Of a stretch of DNA of 64,000 nt, positions 13,491-24,660 are shown one piece after another. This DNA is from Aquila chrysaetos chrysaetos (Eukaryota; Chordata; Aves; Accipitriformes; Accipitridae). Below the pieces are notes generated by a model, which was not told the DNA's origin, made no database searches, and saw only the letters and a program-made list of their open reading frames with translations. The translations under genes were made by a program, and so were the position numbers. The stretch is taken from positions 17,710,743-17,774,742 of the forward strand of contig NC_044027.1 of NCBI RefSeq assembly GCF_900496995.4, given 5' to 3'. Each line of letters starts with the position of its first letter. Within the stretch, counting starts at the first letter, position 1.

Positions 13491-14367
13491 GCTGACTTCT
13501 AAGAATATAAGTCAGCAGCAGTAATATGTAAACTGAGAAAGATTTGACCTCTGGACTGTATTTACTGATAGGCAGAGGGCATCCTTGGCTGTACCTCAAA
13601 GTAGGAATGTGCAAATAATAAGATACGTTAAATTTAAGCCTGACAGTCTTTCGCTACTGGACCTCTATACTGGCTTATACTGAAAAACCTCTGCCAACAG
13701 AAGTCCTGTTAATAATAAAATAACTGAGCTCAGTAGGAATATGTGTAAAGTCAAACATGCACATGTATATTTAGAGCATTGAAGCCCTCCACAAACATCC
13801 TACTCAGTGAATGCAGTAGTTGAAGCCATGAATAAAATATCTCCATTTGGCTCAGTGGCCTCTCCAGGCTAGGTTCATTTCTACTTACAGATTATTACTC
13901 ACCAAATGTATAGTCTATGGAAATCGAACTAATTCGTTGTTGTTTTCTGGTAGCTGCATCCTGCTGAGTTATTGATTGTCTGGACTCAAGGTATGCATGT
14001 TATTGTAATAGGTTCCTGAGCTGTTAGCACACCATTGATTCAATATTTCTCTGGAGCAAAAGCCTACTGCCAAGGAATTTCCAGGCACTGGGAGGCTGTA
14101 ACTATGTCTCTATAAATTTTATTCTTAGGGCTTTGAAGTCAGAGAAAACTCTTCTAGTTGTTGCCAGAACAACATTTCTCGTTATTAGCGGTAGAAGCGG
14201 GAAGCTCATTAAAAAATGAGAGCAAAAGAAACTCCTCTTCTGAAGGGAAGCTTCTAAATGTGTTTTACTGGCCGATCCTATGTTCTCTCTTTCACCAGCC
14301 CCTAAGCCAGGGAGGCAGGACACCCTTGTGACTAGAGTGCAGAAGCAGTAAATAAAAAACTCAGTTT

Positions 14368-14485
14368 TGACTCCAGCTCTGACATCAGCTGGCTCTGTGA
14401 TCCCAGAGTCAGTCCTACTCAGGCTCTTGAGATCTGAGGTTACTTGTTATTTGTCCAAGCCTCAGTTTCCTGATTTTTCTGATCA
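14368..14485 (+). mobile_element. MIR-like SINE relic
   Basis: Ordered similarity to the MIR core: CTCCAGCTCTGACATCAGCT, GGCTCTGTGATC, then TTGTCCAAGCCTCAGTTTCC. The region between is diverged. Confidence 0.5.
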
Positions 14486-17400
14486 GAATCCTGATTCTAT
14501 GATTCCCTGTCCACAAAGGGGGGTGGTCCTGTAGCTGCCTTGCTGAGGAGCTACGCACCATGACTGTTTTAACAGTCATTAAGTACGTTGAGTTGGAGGG
14601 GGTTAGAAAAAGTCAGTTTGCTCTTTGTTTTGCCCTGCACTTCTGTAATTCTGGGAAGGGGCCAGAGGTCTGCAGTGGAACTGCTCAGCAGGTGAAGCAC
14701 AGACCCCAGCACCCCTCCTTGCTGATGGGATCCTCTCCCTGCATGGCTGTTGCTAGTAGTGCTCCACACAAGTGTTACCCCCATTTCACAGGATCATGTG
14801 CAGAGGTTTTCTCCCTGAGCAAGGACTGAGTAAGGAGAATGAGCAATCCTTGTGCACTATCTTCTTAACTGTTAGTGAGGTACACAGGCAATCAGGAAAC
14901 ATTTAGAAAACGAGCACTTGTGTAACATTTACATGCGTCAGTTGATTGCAGGTCTCTGCAGGATCATGGCTGGAGATTCTCTAACTTCTCACATATACAC
15001 TATGTTCAGTTATGTGCTTGACTCTTCCTTTTTTTGGTTGGCAGAGTACTTCTTGCAGGGGATGTAACATCTCCTGTGGAATAAGTGACAATGGGTGGGG
15101 TGAGGGCTTTATAACCATAAGTAAGGATCAGCTCGTATTTGTCGGCATGGCTAATCCCTTGCCTGTTTCATCACTGATTCTCCCAGCTGAGCAGCAAAGC
15201 CTGCAAGGAACCAACTTAAAAAAAAAAAAACAAAAACCAAAAAAACCTGCATGAAACTAAAGGAAATCAAAAGCAAATTATTTTCCAGATTATAGCCCTC
15301 CAGAGCTGCTGAGATATTGCCCATTTTTCACAGCAGACAAAAACATTTTCCTGGGGATCAATTTAGCTTCCAGAAGTCGGCTCCTTTCAACCCATAATCC
15401 ATCATATTTCCCCATTTGCAATCTCTCTGTGTCTGAGTGTTTTAAGTTTCCTATGAATTATTTTATAAAGAGTATAAAGAGGCCTTTCTTCCTGCTGAAA
15501 TGAGGGAGTTGCCTTTCTGCCCTATCAGGTCAGATACCATTAGACTGTTGTACAAGGGGGCCCTGCCATCCATACCTCCATATTGGCAACTACCTTAGTA
15601 GGCTCATCTGTCAAAGAGATCTAGTAATCAATCACTGCAGTGATCAATATGCAGCTTATGCATTCATCATTCCTTTGAGGAGACTATTAGGATGAAGTTG
15701 TCAGTGAAACAGGAACAAAGGGAGAAATATACTGAGGTGGCTGAGGGGTGTGAATGTGTGTTGGGGCAAGAAAGAGGAGCTTAAAAAGAGGAAATACAGC
15801 TCTACTGAAAAAGGGAAAGAATTTTGCTCCTTGAGGGAAGGAGAAGTTTGTGACAGATTTATCTGGATGCCCAGGAATGTGGTGCAGAAGGTGACTCATC
15901 TTTCAAGAGGCAGAGTGGTGTAAAAATTTCCGGATCTCTTGATTGGTGTGTCACTATGATTTGTGGGCTGCTTTGCCAAGGTAAAATGGGTACCACGAGG
16001 AGCTGGGCACAAGCAAGCCAAGGAGGAAGATGCAGGAAAGCTTGCGAATGAATCCATGAGGAGCACGTTGAGGCAGGGAGAGGACTATTTATTTATTGCT
16101 CTGAACTCGTGCCTTTATTCCATTTAATCTATTCCATTTAATCTGAGCCCAGGAATTATTGCAAACATTGATGATCACTTCTGCCTTGAAAAACACACCA
16201 GGGTCCCTCCAGGTCTCAGCAGCACAGGCAGTTGGAGGCATTTATGATGAGCATACACTCCCTGCCCGGGGCACTCTGACGACAGGCCCCCAAAAGCACG
16301 CATTAAATCTGCCTCAGAAACAGGACTACATTTTTGTGTTTACCCTGCCAGGCGATGCTTTGTACCCACCCTGAGTTCTATGTCCACAGGGGCAGGGCAT
16401 GTTTTGCACACTGGAGGGAGACAGGTGTGTGAATTGGTGGTCAATACCTCCTGGCTGTGCTTCCCTGGGAGGTGGGTGGCCAGCTCGGACTGGTTCTGTG
16501 CCTTGGAGAGTGGGAAATAAAGGACATATCCCTGTGCTCCTGAGCATGGCCCTCAATCGGGTGAAATGCTGGCCTCTCTGGGCGGGTACCCTAGCACAGT
16601 CTATTTCTCTTCTTCCACTGCTCCATCCACATCCTTCCCTGATGTAACGAATATCTGGTCGCTCTTCTGACCTTGCTGTTGAGTTGAGCTGTAGCAGTTT
16701 GAGATCATGCCTTCCTCTCAAAGTGTCTGCTGTTGAGGCAGTGGAGCCCAGCAAGAGATGCAAGGAGAAGGGTGTCTCTTACCTGGTGACTGGAAGGACA
16801 GATGCTGTGTTTGTCAGTAGGCAGCTGCAGTTACTGTGCTCGCTCTGGTGTTGCCCAGACCTTCACGGATGGTGATAAGAGCATTGGATCAGGCAGACTC
16901 GGCTCCTGCAGTCAAAGGAGTAGGGCTAGTACCCAGCTCTCACACCAGGTCCAGTGGAGTCAGGGGAAAGGGTTAATTCAGTTGGACCTTGGGAAGTTGC
17001 AGGCTCACTTATGATTATTCCCTTAGCTGATGGCAGAGCCATTATTTAGTCACTGTAATAATTTACATTAATTGGATGTAATGCATAACAAATTTATGAG
17101 ACTGGGGCTACGCTCAGCTTTTGCATGAAACTCATCATTGTGATGTGCTGACCAAGCACAATGGGCTCAGATCTGCCAGTCAAAGGAGAAGTGGTGCTGG
17201 CCCACGTTGCCCAGGGACAGGAGGGAGACATGCTTGGCCCTGGGCTGGTGCGCAAACAACATCTCTGCGTAGCAAGGCCACGGCCTCTGCAGGGCCATCC
17301 CAGGGAAAACAGGCAAGGAATCCAGCCTTTGCATACATTTGGAAGTTGCTAAAAACCCTTCAGCTGTGGTTGCTGTGGGGGTCTTACCACCATTACCAGT

Positions 17401-20400
17401 TACGGGTATGTCTCTCCAGCAAACAGGAGCAGTATGCAAGAGCCCATAATAAAACAATCACAAAACAAATGCAACAGATGAGTAAGAGTGTATTCCCGTT
17501 GTCTTCCAGCCACCTCCCTAATGCCCATGGAAGCCCCTTGCTGGTCCCTGTGGCTCTGCTGTCCTGGATAGGTGACCAGCATAAGCCCCATCAGACGGCA
17601 GAGAGGGGTTGAGTGGCCTGTCTGGTGTCCTCACAAGGGAGTGTGCCATAACACTGAAGTCCTAGTTTCTTGATCTCTAAACGTTCAACACAACAATCCT
17701 TTAATGTCAGCTCCATGCAGATAATTTTTGGATACAAGTGTGTATGAGGACTGCCATGAAGACATGGCATGCCGTGCTGAAACTCTGATTTGGGGGGATC
17801 TTATTTCCTTCCCAGCTCTCCACATCCCTTTCTCCTCCTGTTGTGCTGAGCTGCAGGCATAGCTCGCACCATTTGGAGAGAGGGATATGGCTGTGTTTGC
17901 CATATGTTGTCTCCTGTCTGGTTGCAAATTGAACTGAAAGAGGAACAAACCTGGAGATTTCTTCAGCTGAGTGTTTGAGCTAAGGCAAGGGTCTGTCAGC
18001 CAGATAGCTGCAGACAAGTGGTGACTGGGAGGCTCTGATCAGGGGTCAGAGAGGACTCAGAAACAAAGAGAAAAGGGAAAAGCCTGCAATGTGATCCCCT
18101 GGTGCTAATTAGCTTGACCCCAGTGATTGTGTCTTAAAGTAACACTGATGACCTCTGACCGTGAGGTTCTTCAACTGTGATCCAATAAAAGTTGCAGGAA
18201 TGAATTTTGCTTTGCATGTGGCCCCAGGGTATTTGTCTCTTAACTAATTTGTAAGAAACCTGGGAAAACATAGAATCCTTCCATTAACCTTCATATCCTT
18301 ACTTTACAAGACACAGTTTCCTTCTCAGACCTAATGACCATTCATAAAAACATCTGTCACCTCTAACCTCACAGCTCGGCAGCAAGACACGTGCGCAGGC
18401 ACGGGCTGCTCTGCTGTGTGAGGGCCACGTGGACATGACAGATGCTCCAGCATGCCCACCCAGAGAAAACTCCTCCAGAGGATCTAAATTGACTTTTTAT
18501 AGGGACAACCACTGGCAGAGATGTATCCCTGAAGTCCAGCATGCCCCAAGGGCCAAGTCCTTGCTGCTCTGGTGGCTGGTTCCATTTTGGGTACTTTCTT
18601 CCCCTGGTAATCCCACTTTTCCTTCCTGGGGTCTCTCTGCATTGACGGTTGACCCCAAGCTTGAGACACTGTACACTGGGACTAGCAGGAGGAGAACTGG
18701 CTCTGTAGTCAGCTCTTTCTGGAGGTGCTGTAGCTGTCAGCATTGCTGTACTTGCACACAGAGTTTACCCTCCTGTAGTCTTCCCCAGGCACCTTAAGGA
18801 GCTAAGTGATTGTTTTGCATTAAACTTCATGCTAACTGTAAAACTAAATTTCATCCCTCTCTGGCCTTGGTGCACTGATTTCACAGGCTTGTTTTTGTAC
18901 CTTGCAATGCTCCTCTGAAGCAGATCCTGAGTGAGGAGCACCCTGTTTAGCAGCAACAGTCCAGATCTTAAAAACTGGTGCAGGCAAAAACCTCATACAT
19001 GAATCAGACTAGGATGCCAGCCGGAAAACAAGCAAAGCCTCCAGGTCAAGTGGTACCAAGTATTCACCTTTTAGGGACAGTTTTCTTTTGCACTGAGATT
19101 AAGAAATGTCATCCTGGCATTTCTCTAGGCAGGATCCCTGGAAAGCAATGGAGAAACTGGCTTGACTTTCTCTGAGGTCTGGAGCAGAATTACCATTTGC
19201 AAAGGCACCAATGTCCCCAGCAGGACAGACACTGTCCTGATTGCAGAGCAGCACAGTAAACAAGGAGAGGATCTGGCATCTCTTCTGCTCCGTGATGGTC
19301 CAACCAGTGATCAAGAGTCTGAAGTCCTTCTCTCTTGACAGTCTCTTCCAGGATGCAATGTATCTTAGTCATTTATACTACTAATTTATCACAGAATTAA
19401 GTGTATTGCATAGGAAGCATGCCAGTAATGCTTTGCCAGTATATGTACAACACTTTGTTAATTAAAAGTATTAGGCAATATAGACTCCATTGTTGTGAAT
19501 TAATCAGTTTAATTATGAAGAGGATTAAGTATCATAGTTAAAATAATAGCCTTTGTCATACACCAAGGTGAACGCCTGGCATGTGCTACATATTTTTTTC
19601 CTCTAAATAGTAAATCATTGCCCATGTTCATGTTTTCCTTCCTCACCACACTGTGTGGTCACCAAGCTGCTGCCAAGTTGGAGCACAGGGGGAGTGAAAG
19701 GGAACGTGCTCCAGTTTTGCCCTGTTTTTAGCCCACCCAAACCCTCTTTGGCGTTGCTTTTCAAAGGAAGAAATCCACTCTGCCTGTTTTCTGAGAGCAG
19801 GCTGAAGGCTCAAAGGCTTCTAACTGTGTTGCCCGTTCCAGTGAGGTGAATGTAAGTCTGGGACCGGGGGAGAACATGAACAAAACCCCTCACCTGCACT
19901 GTAGTGTGGAGGGCTGCTCTTTCCCTGGCCCCTTCTCTTTTGTCCACCCTCCTAAGCCAGTAATCATGGCCATAGACCTTTTTTACTGGGAATAGTGGGA
20001 TCTTTTTCACTCTAAGAGGAAAAGATCAATTTGCTCTCTTCATTTAAAAAATGATTTATTTCCCTTTTATTTTCGTCTCGTAAATAAACTCTGGCCCAGG
20101 CTCCAGGAGGACACACTCTGGAGAGAATAAAATGCTGAAGCTTGGGGGTGTAAATAAACACTGAACCCCAAACAGATTCCAGGCATCCTCTGGAGCCAAA
20201 GATTCATCTCAAAGAAAAGTAACAGGGTGGCATGGGTTCAGGGCAGTGACAAGCTCCCAAGCCATGATGTTGCGTTGCTTGCATGAGCAGTCTACAGCTG
20301 CGGTGGCTCCGTGCTGATCCTGCTATCAGTCAGTCTGGAGTGACCGTGCTGTCCCCCGCCAGCAGGTATGAGGGAGACAGAAAATGACTCTTGGTGTGAG

Positions 20401-22329
20401 AGAGCAGCACTGTGGACCCCACTGCCCCCCAGACCATGCCACCGCAGCCAGCAGCTGCCCTGCAGACACTGCTGTGCGTGAGCCAGGGCAAGCCCTGCTT
20501 TACCCAGGGAGATCCGTTTGCTTGGGCAGATAGACACACGGAATTACACAGACACGAGCTGCACAAAAGCAGTCCCAGGACTCGCTGATTTGGTAGGAGC
20601 TGCATGTGCCTGAGATCCAGGGAAGTGTGGGAATGGGGAGCAATCCTGGGGCCAGTACCAAACCAGAGGCTGCTGCGGCCGGGAAGGGCAAGTGCTGCAG
20701 GCAGCACAGCGTTCTTGCTCCTCCTGCGCTCTCTTCAGACCTGCTGGTATTTAGGAGGAGGGCTGGGAGCCCGTGTGACAATCTCACAGGGCTGCTGGAG
20801 GTATCGAAGTCTATTTCCCTTATTTATTTGGGGGATTACTCTTTTCTCTTGGGTAGGAGTGGAGCGCAGGGGGGTTGGAGGAGGCTTAATCCCCAAGACA
20901 AGAGGAAACCTTCGAAAAGGTTAATTGCTGGGCTTTGCATTTTGTGTAGTGTGGCTGCTCACGTTACAGCAGCGATGCCATCTGCTCGGCATGGCCCGCT
21001 GCCCTGCATAATTCACCAGCTTCGCATGTCGGTGTTCGGATGAACGCTTGTGGGCTATTCATGTGGAAGTTACCTTTAGGCAGAGCTCAGGTAACCGGTT
21101 ACCCGACACCCCAGACTGACTTCTGCTCTCTTGTCCTTTTGCCCTTATTGTTCCTGCCTCCAGGTTGTGGGAGTTAATAGCCAGGGAGGAGGCGGTGGAG
21201 AGGAGCCTGCTGGGTGGTCTGTCCCCAGCCGCCTCCTGCAAAGGCACAGGGCACTGTCCTGTCCCCAGCCATCGCTCTTTTGGGGCCCAATAGCAGGTTT
21301 GATGCTATTCCTTATTCGACCCATCTCCTTGCCCTGTGAATGTGGGCATGGACACATGCCGTGCAAGGACACTTCATTTTTCGTCCCCCGTTAAAAGCTC
21401 AACCAGTTTGGCAATTCCCTCTTGCTTCTTTAATGGCCACAAGCTCATGCAGGACTTCACCTGCTGCCAGATGTGTGCTTTAGGGCTCCAGGCTGCCCAA
21501 TACACCACTTTACTGATCACATTGAGGTAATTAATATACTTCAGCAGCACAATGTGATCAGGATTTTTCCCTACCTCTCCATGCCCAGGCCTTATGTAGG
21601 GTAAGTCATTTCCACGAGGGTTTTTAACTTGATATTGAGTCAGTCTTCTCTGCCAGCGCACCTTTCTCATCTCCGCTGTGTAACCTGAGTTCTCACCCCT
21701 AGTTAATAGCTACCTCTCCATGAATATTTAACCAAGGATCTTAGCAGATGAGCTCCAGCTAACATGTGGCAAACAGATTTCCAGTACAATAGGGCCTCCT
21801 AAAATGATGATGCATAAAAGAAACCCTGGAAGGAAAGGGAAGGTTCACATTCTGGAAAGGGAAATGCAGTTTGTACACAGTGAGCTCCAACCGGCTGCTC
21901 CAATTAGCTGAGCAAGAGGAGAAAGAGGAGCTTTGGCAGAGCATGCAAGGAGTGCATTGGTGAGAGACAGAGACAGAAACAGCTCAGGCAAATAAACTGG
22001 AGCTCTTTTGGTTGGCCTAAAGCCTTATCTACATGAGCTTGGAGTGGTTGAATTGATATCCCTGCAAGGTATTGCAACCTGTCCTGTGGGTCAGACCCAC
22101 ATGAGCATCCACAGTGGTCCCTCTGGCCCAGGAGCCATCTCTAACGAGGCAGCAGCAAATGCATAGGGGAAGAGTTTGAAAAAAGGGCAATTCTGCTGCT
22201 GTTCATTGCTGCCCCTCCAGCTTCCAGCAATCCACTGACTAGAGACCTCCTGAGTTGAAAGCAGTAGATGGACATATAATGCACAAATTTGCACGGTCTT
22301 TTTCTATCTTCTTCATCGTGATAACTTAC
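14486..22329. other. Intergenic, no gene recognised
   Basis: No coding exon or RNA gene can be supported across this 7.8 kb. It contains an A12 tract near 15218, a nuclear-receptor-type repeat at 18149 and AT-rich sequence at 19380-19600. GC-richer stretches near 16380-16900 and 20290-20930 have longer frames without recognisable domains. Confidence 0.55.
18149..18161 (-). promoter_or_regulatory. DR1-type nuclear receptor site
   Basis: The minus strand reads CGGTCAGAGGTCA: two AGGTCA-like half-sites (five and six of six bases) spaced by one base. DR1 elements bind RXR heterodimers, HNF4 or COUP-TF. A single unsupported motif. Confidence 0.25.
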
Positions 22330-22530
22330 ACAACATCCTCCAGCAGTGAGTTCCAGAGTTCATTAATGCTCTGGGGGAAAAAAAAATCAGCCTACTGCCT
22401 GACAATTTTACTGTGCGCCACTTAATTCTTCTACAGAGAAGAACTGAGAATAATTATTTTTTACTCCTTTTCTTAGACACAATCTTGATTATTTGCAGAC
22501 ATCAGCTGTATACAATTTCTCAATACACTC
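22330..22530 (-). mobile_element. Ancient CR1-like LINE relic (end of the ORF2 region)
   Basis: The minus strand contains a stretch translating as FPQSINELWNSLLEDVV at about 22337-22388, matching the pattern of the CR1 reverse-transcriptase C-terminal region in which 'NHWNRLPREVV' occurs. Neighbouring DNA up to about 22530 follows the same old element with many changes. It is inactive and broken by stops. Confidence 0.5.
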
Positions 22531-23819
22531 TACCCAGGTAAATCTGTGGTTCTGAGGTTCATTAATCATGAAATTGAGGATTAATTTCAGATCTAATGAG
22601 AGATTAATTTGGCAATTTCCGTTCACCAATGAGGTGAAAATCAGCAGTGCTGTCAACAGCAAAGGGTCTTTCTGCTGTATTGAACAGCCTGAATATTAAC
22701 AATAATCTCTGCTGCTCTCTTCAGCCAAAAGAGATGCTCTGACCCCCACCCCCCAAGGACTCATTAATGATAAAGGGCCCAGATTACCAAATTAAATGGA
22801 ATTACTTTGACCGAAGTAAGGGCAACAGGTTAATTTTTGCATAAACTATGGCCGTGTTCGTGCCTGAATTGCTCTCCAGTCCCATGCCCAGGTGCAGGGC
22901 TCAGAGGACACTGAGAGGTGAAGGTCTCCAGAAGTCTGTGGACTGCTGAAATATTGGTTACTTCACCGGGTTTCCCTCGTGAGAAGGATGAGCAGGATTT
23001 ACAAGGCAGGGCTGATTTGAACTGAAGCAGCTATTTGCACAGAATAATTTCCTTTCACGCCCTAAATTCAGACTTTATGGCTTCCCCTGCTCCTTTTGGT
23101 CTGACGTGTGTTCTTCCCCAAGTTCCCACTTGCCATTCGCACAGCTTGAAGCTGGGTCTGAGGAGAGGTGGCAATAGCCTGCACTCACAGCCTGGCAAAT
23201 GTAAATCAGGCCACTCATTCCAGGTTTTAATCCCTGTATGTGCTTGTATTTCAAGAGGAAATACACCACCAAAGGCAGGCAGTGAGAGCTGGGGGGCTTG
23301 AAGCTTTTAACAGAGCTGGACTTTGGGTCTCTGAATAGAGACACAGCTTCTTGGGAGAAAAATCCAACAGCTGATGAGGTGAAGGCTTGGCCACCTCTTA
23401 GCAAGGCCAGCCAGGAAAGCTGGCACAAAGCCTGGGTTAACTTCCATGCTTCTGGGACCAACAAGTCTCTCCCTCCTAATACACACTTGCAACAGGATTT
23501 AAAACAAATCTGTTATGGGAGGGATCAAGAAATCCCTCAGGAAAACACGTGAGGCTTTGAAAAAGGAGCCTCAGCGGTTAGGGCTCTTGCTCCAAAATAA
23601 GGATGCTAGGAGCAGGGTCTGCCTAGCCCAGCCTGCTCCTACCCACCTCCTCTCCCAGGGCATCCTTGCTCCTTCCCAGCTGCTTGCTTTCCCCAGGGCA
23701 AGGGGTCCTCCAGGGCAAGCCAGGGTTCCTCTGTGCTGCAGAGCCTGGGGTGCTGCTGGAGGTGGCCCCAAGGTGAGCAGGGTGCAGGCTGCTCCGTGAG
23801 CAACTTCTGGCTTTGTGCT
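22531..23819. other. Intergenic, nothing specific seen
   Basis: Unique sequence; AT-rich at 22550-22830 with several TTAAT cores, then GC-richer to 23820. No recognisable coding sequence. Confidence 0.5.
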
Positions 23820-23990
23820 AAGCTCTGCAATTTATTGGTGTTAGTCAGGTTAATGTACTATTACTTTGCATATTAGTAATATCTTATTACATTTGTTCTT
23901 AAGAGTGGTATCATGTTGAGGCAATGAGGATTAATGGCACCTCAGTAATATTTACATATTTACATTATTAAAAAGCAATACATCTTTTAG
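23820..23990. promoter_or_regulatory. AT-rich candidate enhancer with paired forkhead sites
   Basis: TATTTAC occurs at 23949-23955 and again at 23957-23963, a tandem pair of forkhead cores. TTTGCATATTAGTAATATC (POU/homeodomain type) begins near 23865. The sequence is complex rather than simple repeat. Function is inferred. Confidence 0.35.
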
Positions 23991-24459
23991 ACAACCCTGT
24001 GCATGGTCTAGAATTGCAGATGCTGTTCCTAAGCCCACTGCACCCTTCACCCTGCAATACCTGTCCTGCTCACAGCCACCCATCCTGGGTGTTCAGCAGG
24101 TTTAGCCACGGTGAGGAGACATGGGCACCCAGTGCGCAGAGCCTGCGGCTCCCAACACCCACCTCCTGCCCAGCCCACCCATCTACCTGGCCATACCCCT
24201 CACGTCTGCTTCCTACTCCATGGTCCCAGTGAAGACCTCTGCTCTCCTAAATGTCTGAGGAAAGGGTGCCCAAACCACCCGCACCCTCAGCAGCGGGGAG
24301 ATGGTGGGGGGACGCAGCAGGATGGTGGTTCTCTCCCTGGTGTGGCTAAGGACGATGGACAAGGGAGCAAAGGTTTCTCTGTCGCCAGCGGCTCCCATCA
24401 CTCCCCCAGGGAAAGGCTCTGCGACTCAGCTGGAGGCTCCCAGTCACCTCTACAGTCCT

Positions 24460-24550
24460 AAACTTAATTAAAGCTGCCAGCTTCTAATTAAACCACTTAA
24501 TTAAGTGCCACATTGTCAGTAGGTAAAGATGGAACAGACTTAATTATTTA
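24460..24550. promoter_or_regulatory. Homeodomain-site cluster with a 14-bp palindrome
   Basis: TAATTA occurs four times in 82 bases (24465, 24485, 24498, 24541). The third is inside CACTTAATTAAGTG (24494-24507), a perfect palindrome in which NKX-type TTAAGTG half-sites overlap TAATTA. LIM-homeodomain factors such as LHX3 recognise TAATTA. Candidate enhancer. Confidence 0.45.
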
Positions 24551-24597
24551 ATACAATGACATAGAAGAAAAAACCCACTTTAAAAGCATGACACCTC

Positions 24598-24621
24598 CTA
24601 GGTGGGCAGAAGCCCACCTAG
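24598..24621. repeat. Perfect 10-bp inverted repeat with 4-base loop
   Basis: CTAGGTGGGC (24598-24607) and GCCCACCTAG (24612-24621) are exact reverse complements separated by four bases. The last base overlaps the start of the tandem duplication that follows. Confidence 0.85.
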
Positions 24622-24660
24622 CCTTGCCATGTGCCACCCCACCTTGCCATGTGCCACCCC
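24621..24660 (+). repeat. 20-bp tandem duplication
   Basis: Two copies of a 20-base unit (24621-24640 and 24641-24660) differ only in their first base. The shared part is CCTTGCCATGTGCCACCCC. Confidence 0.95.
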
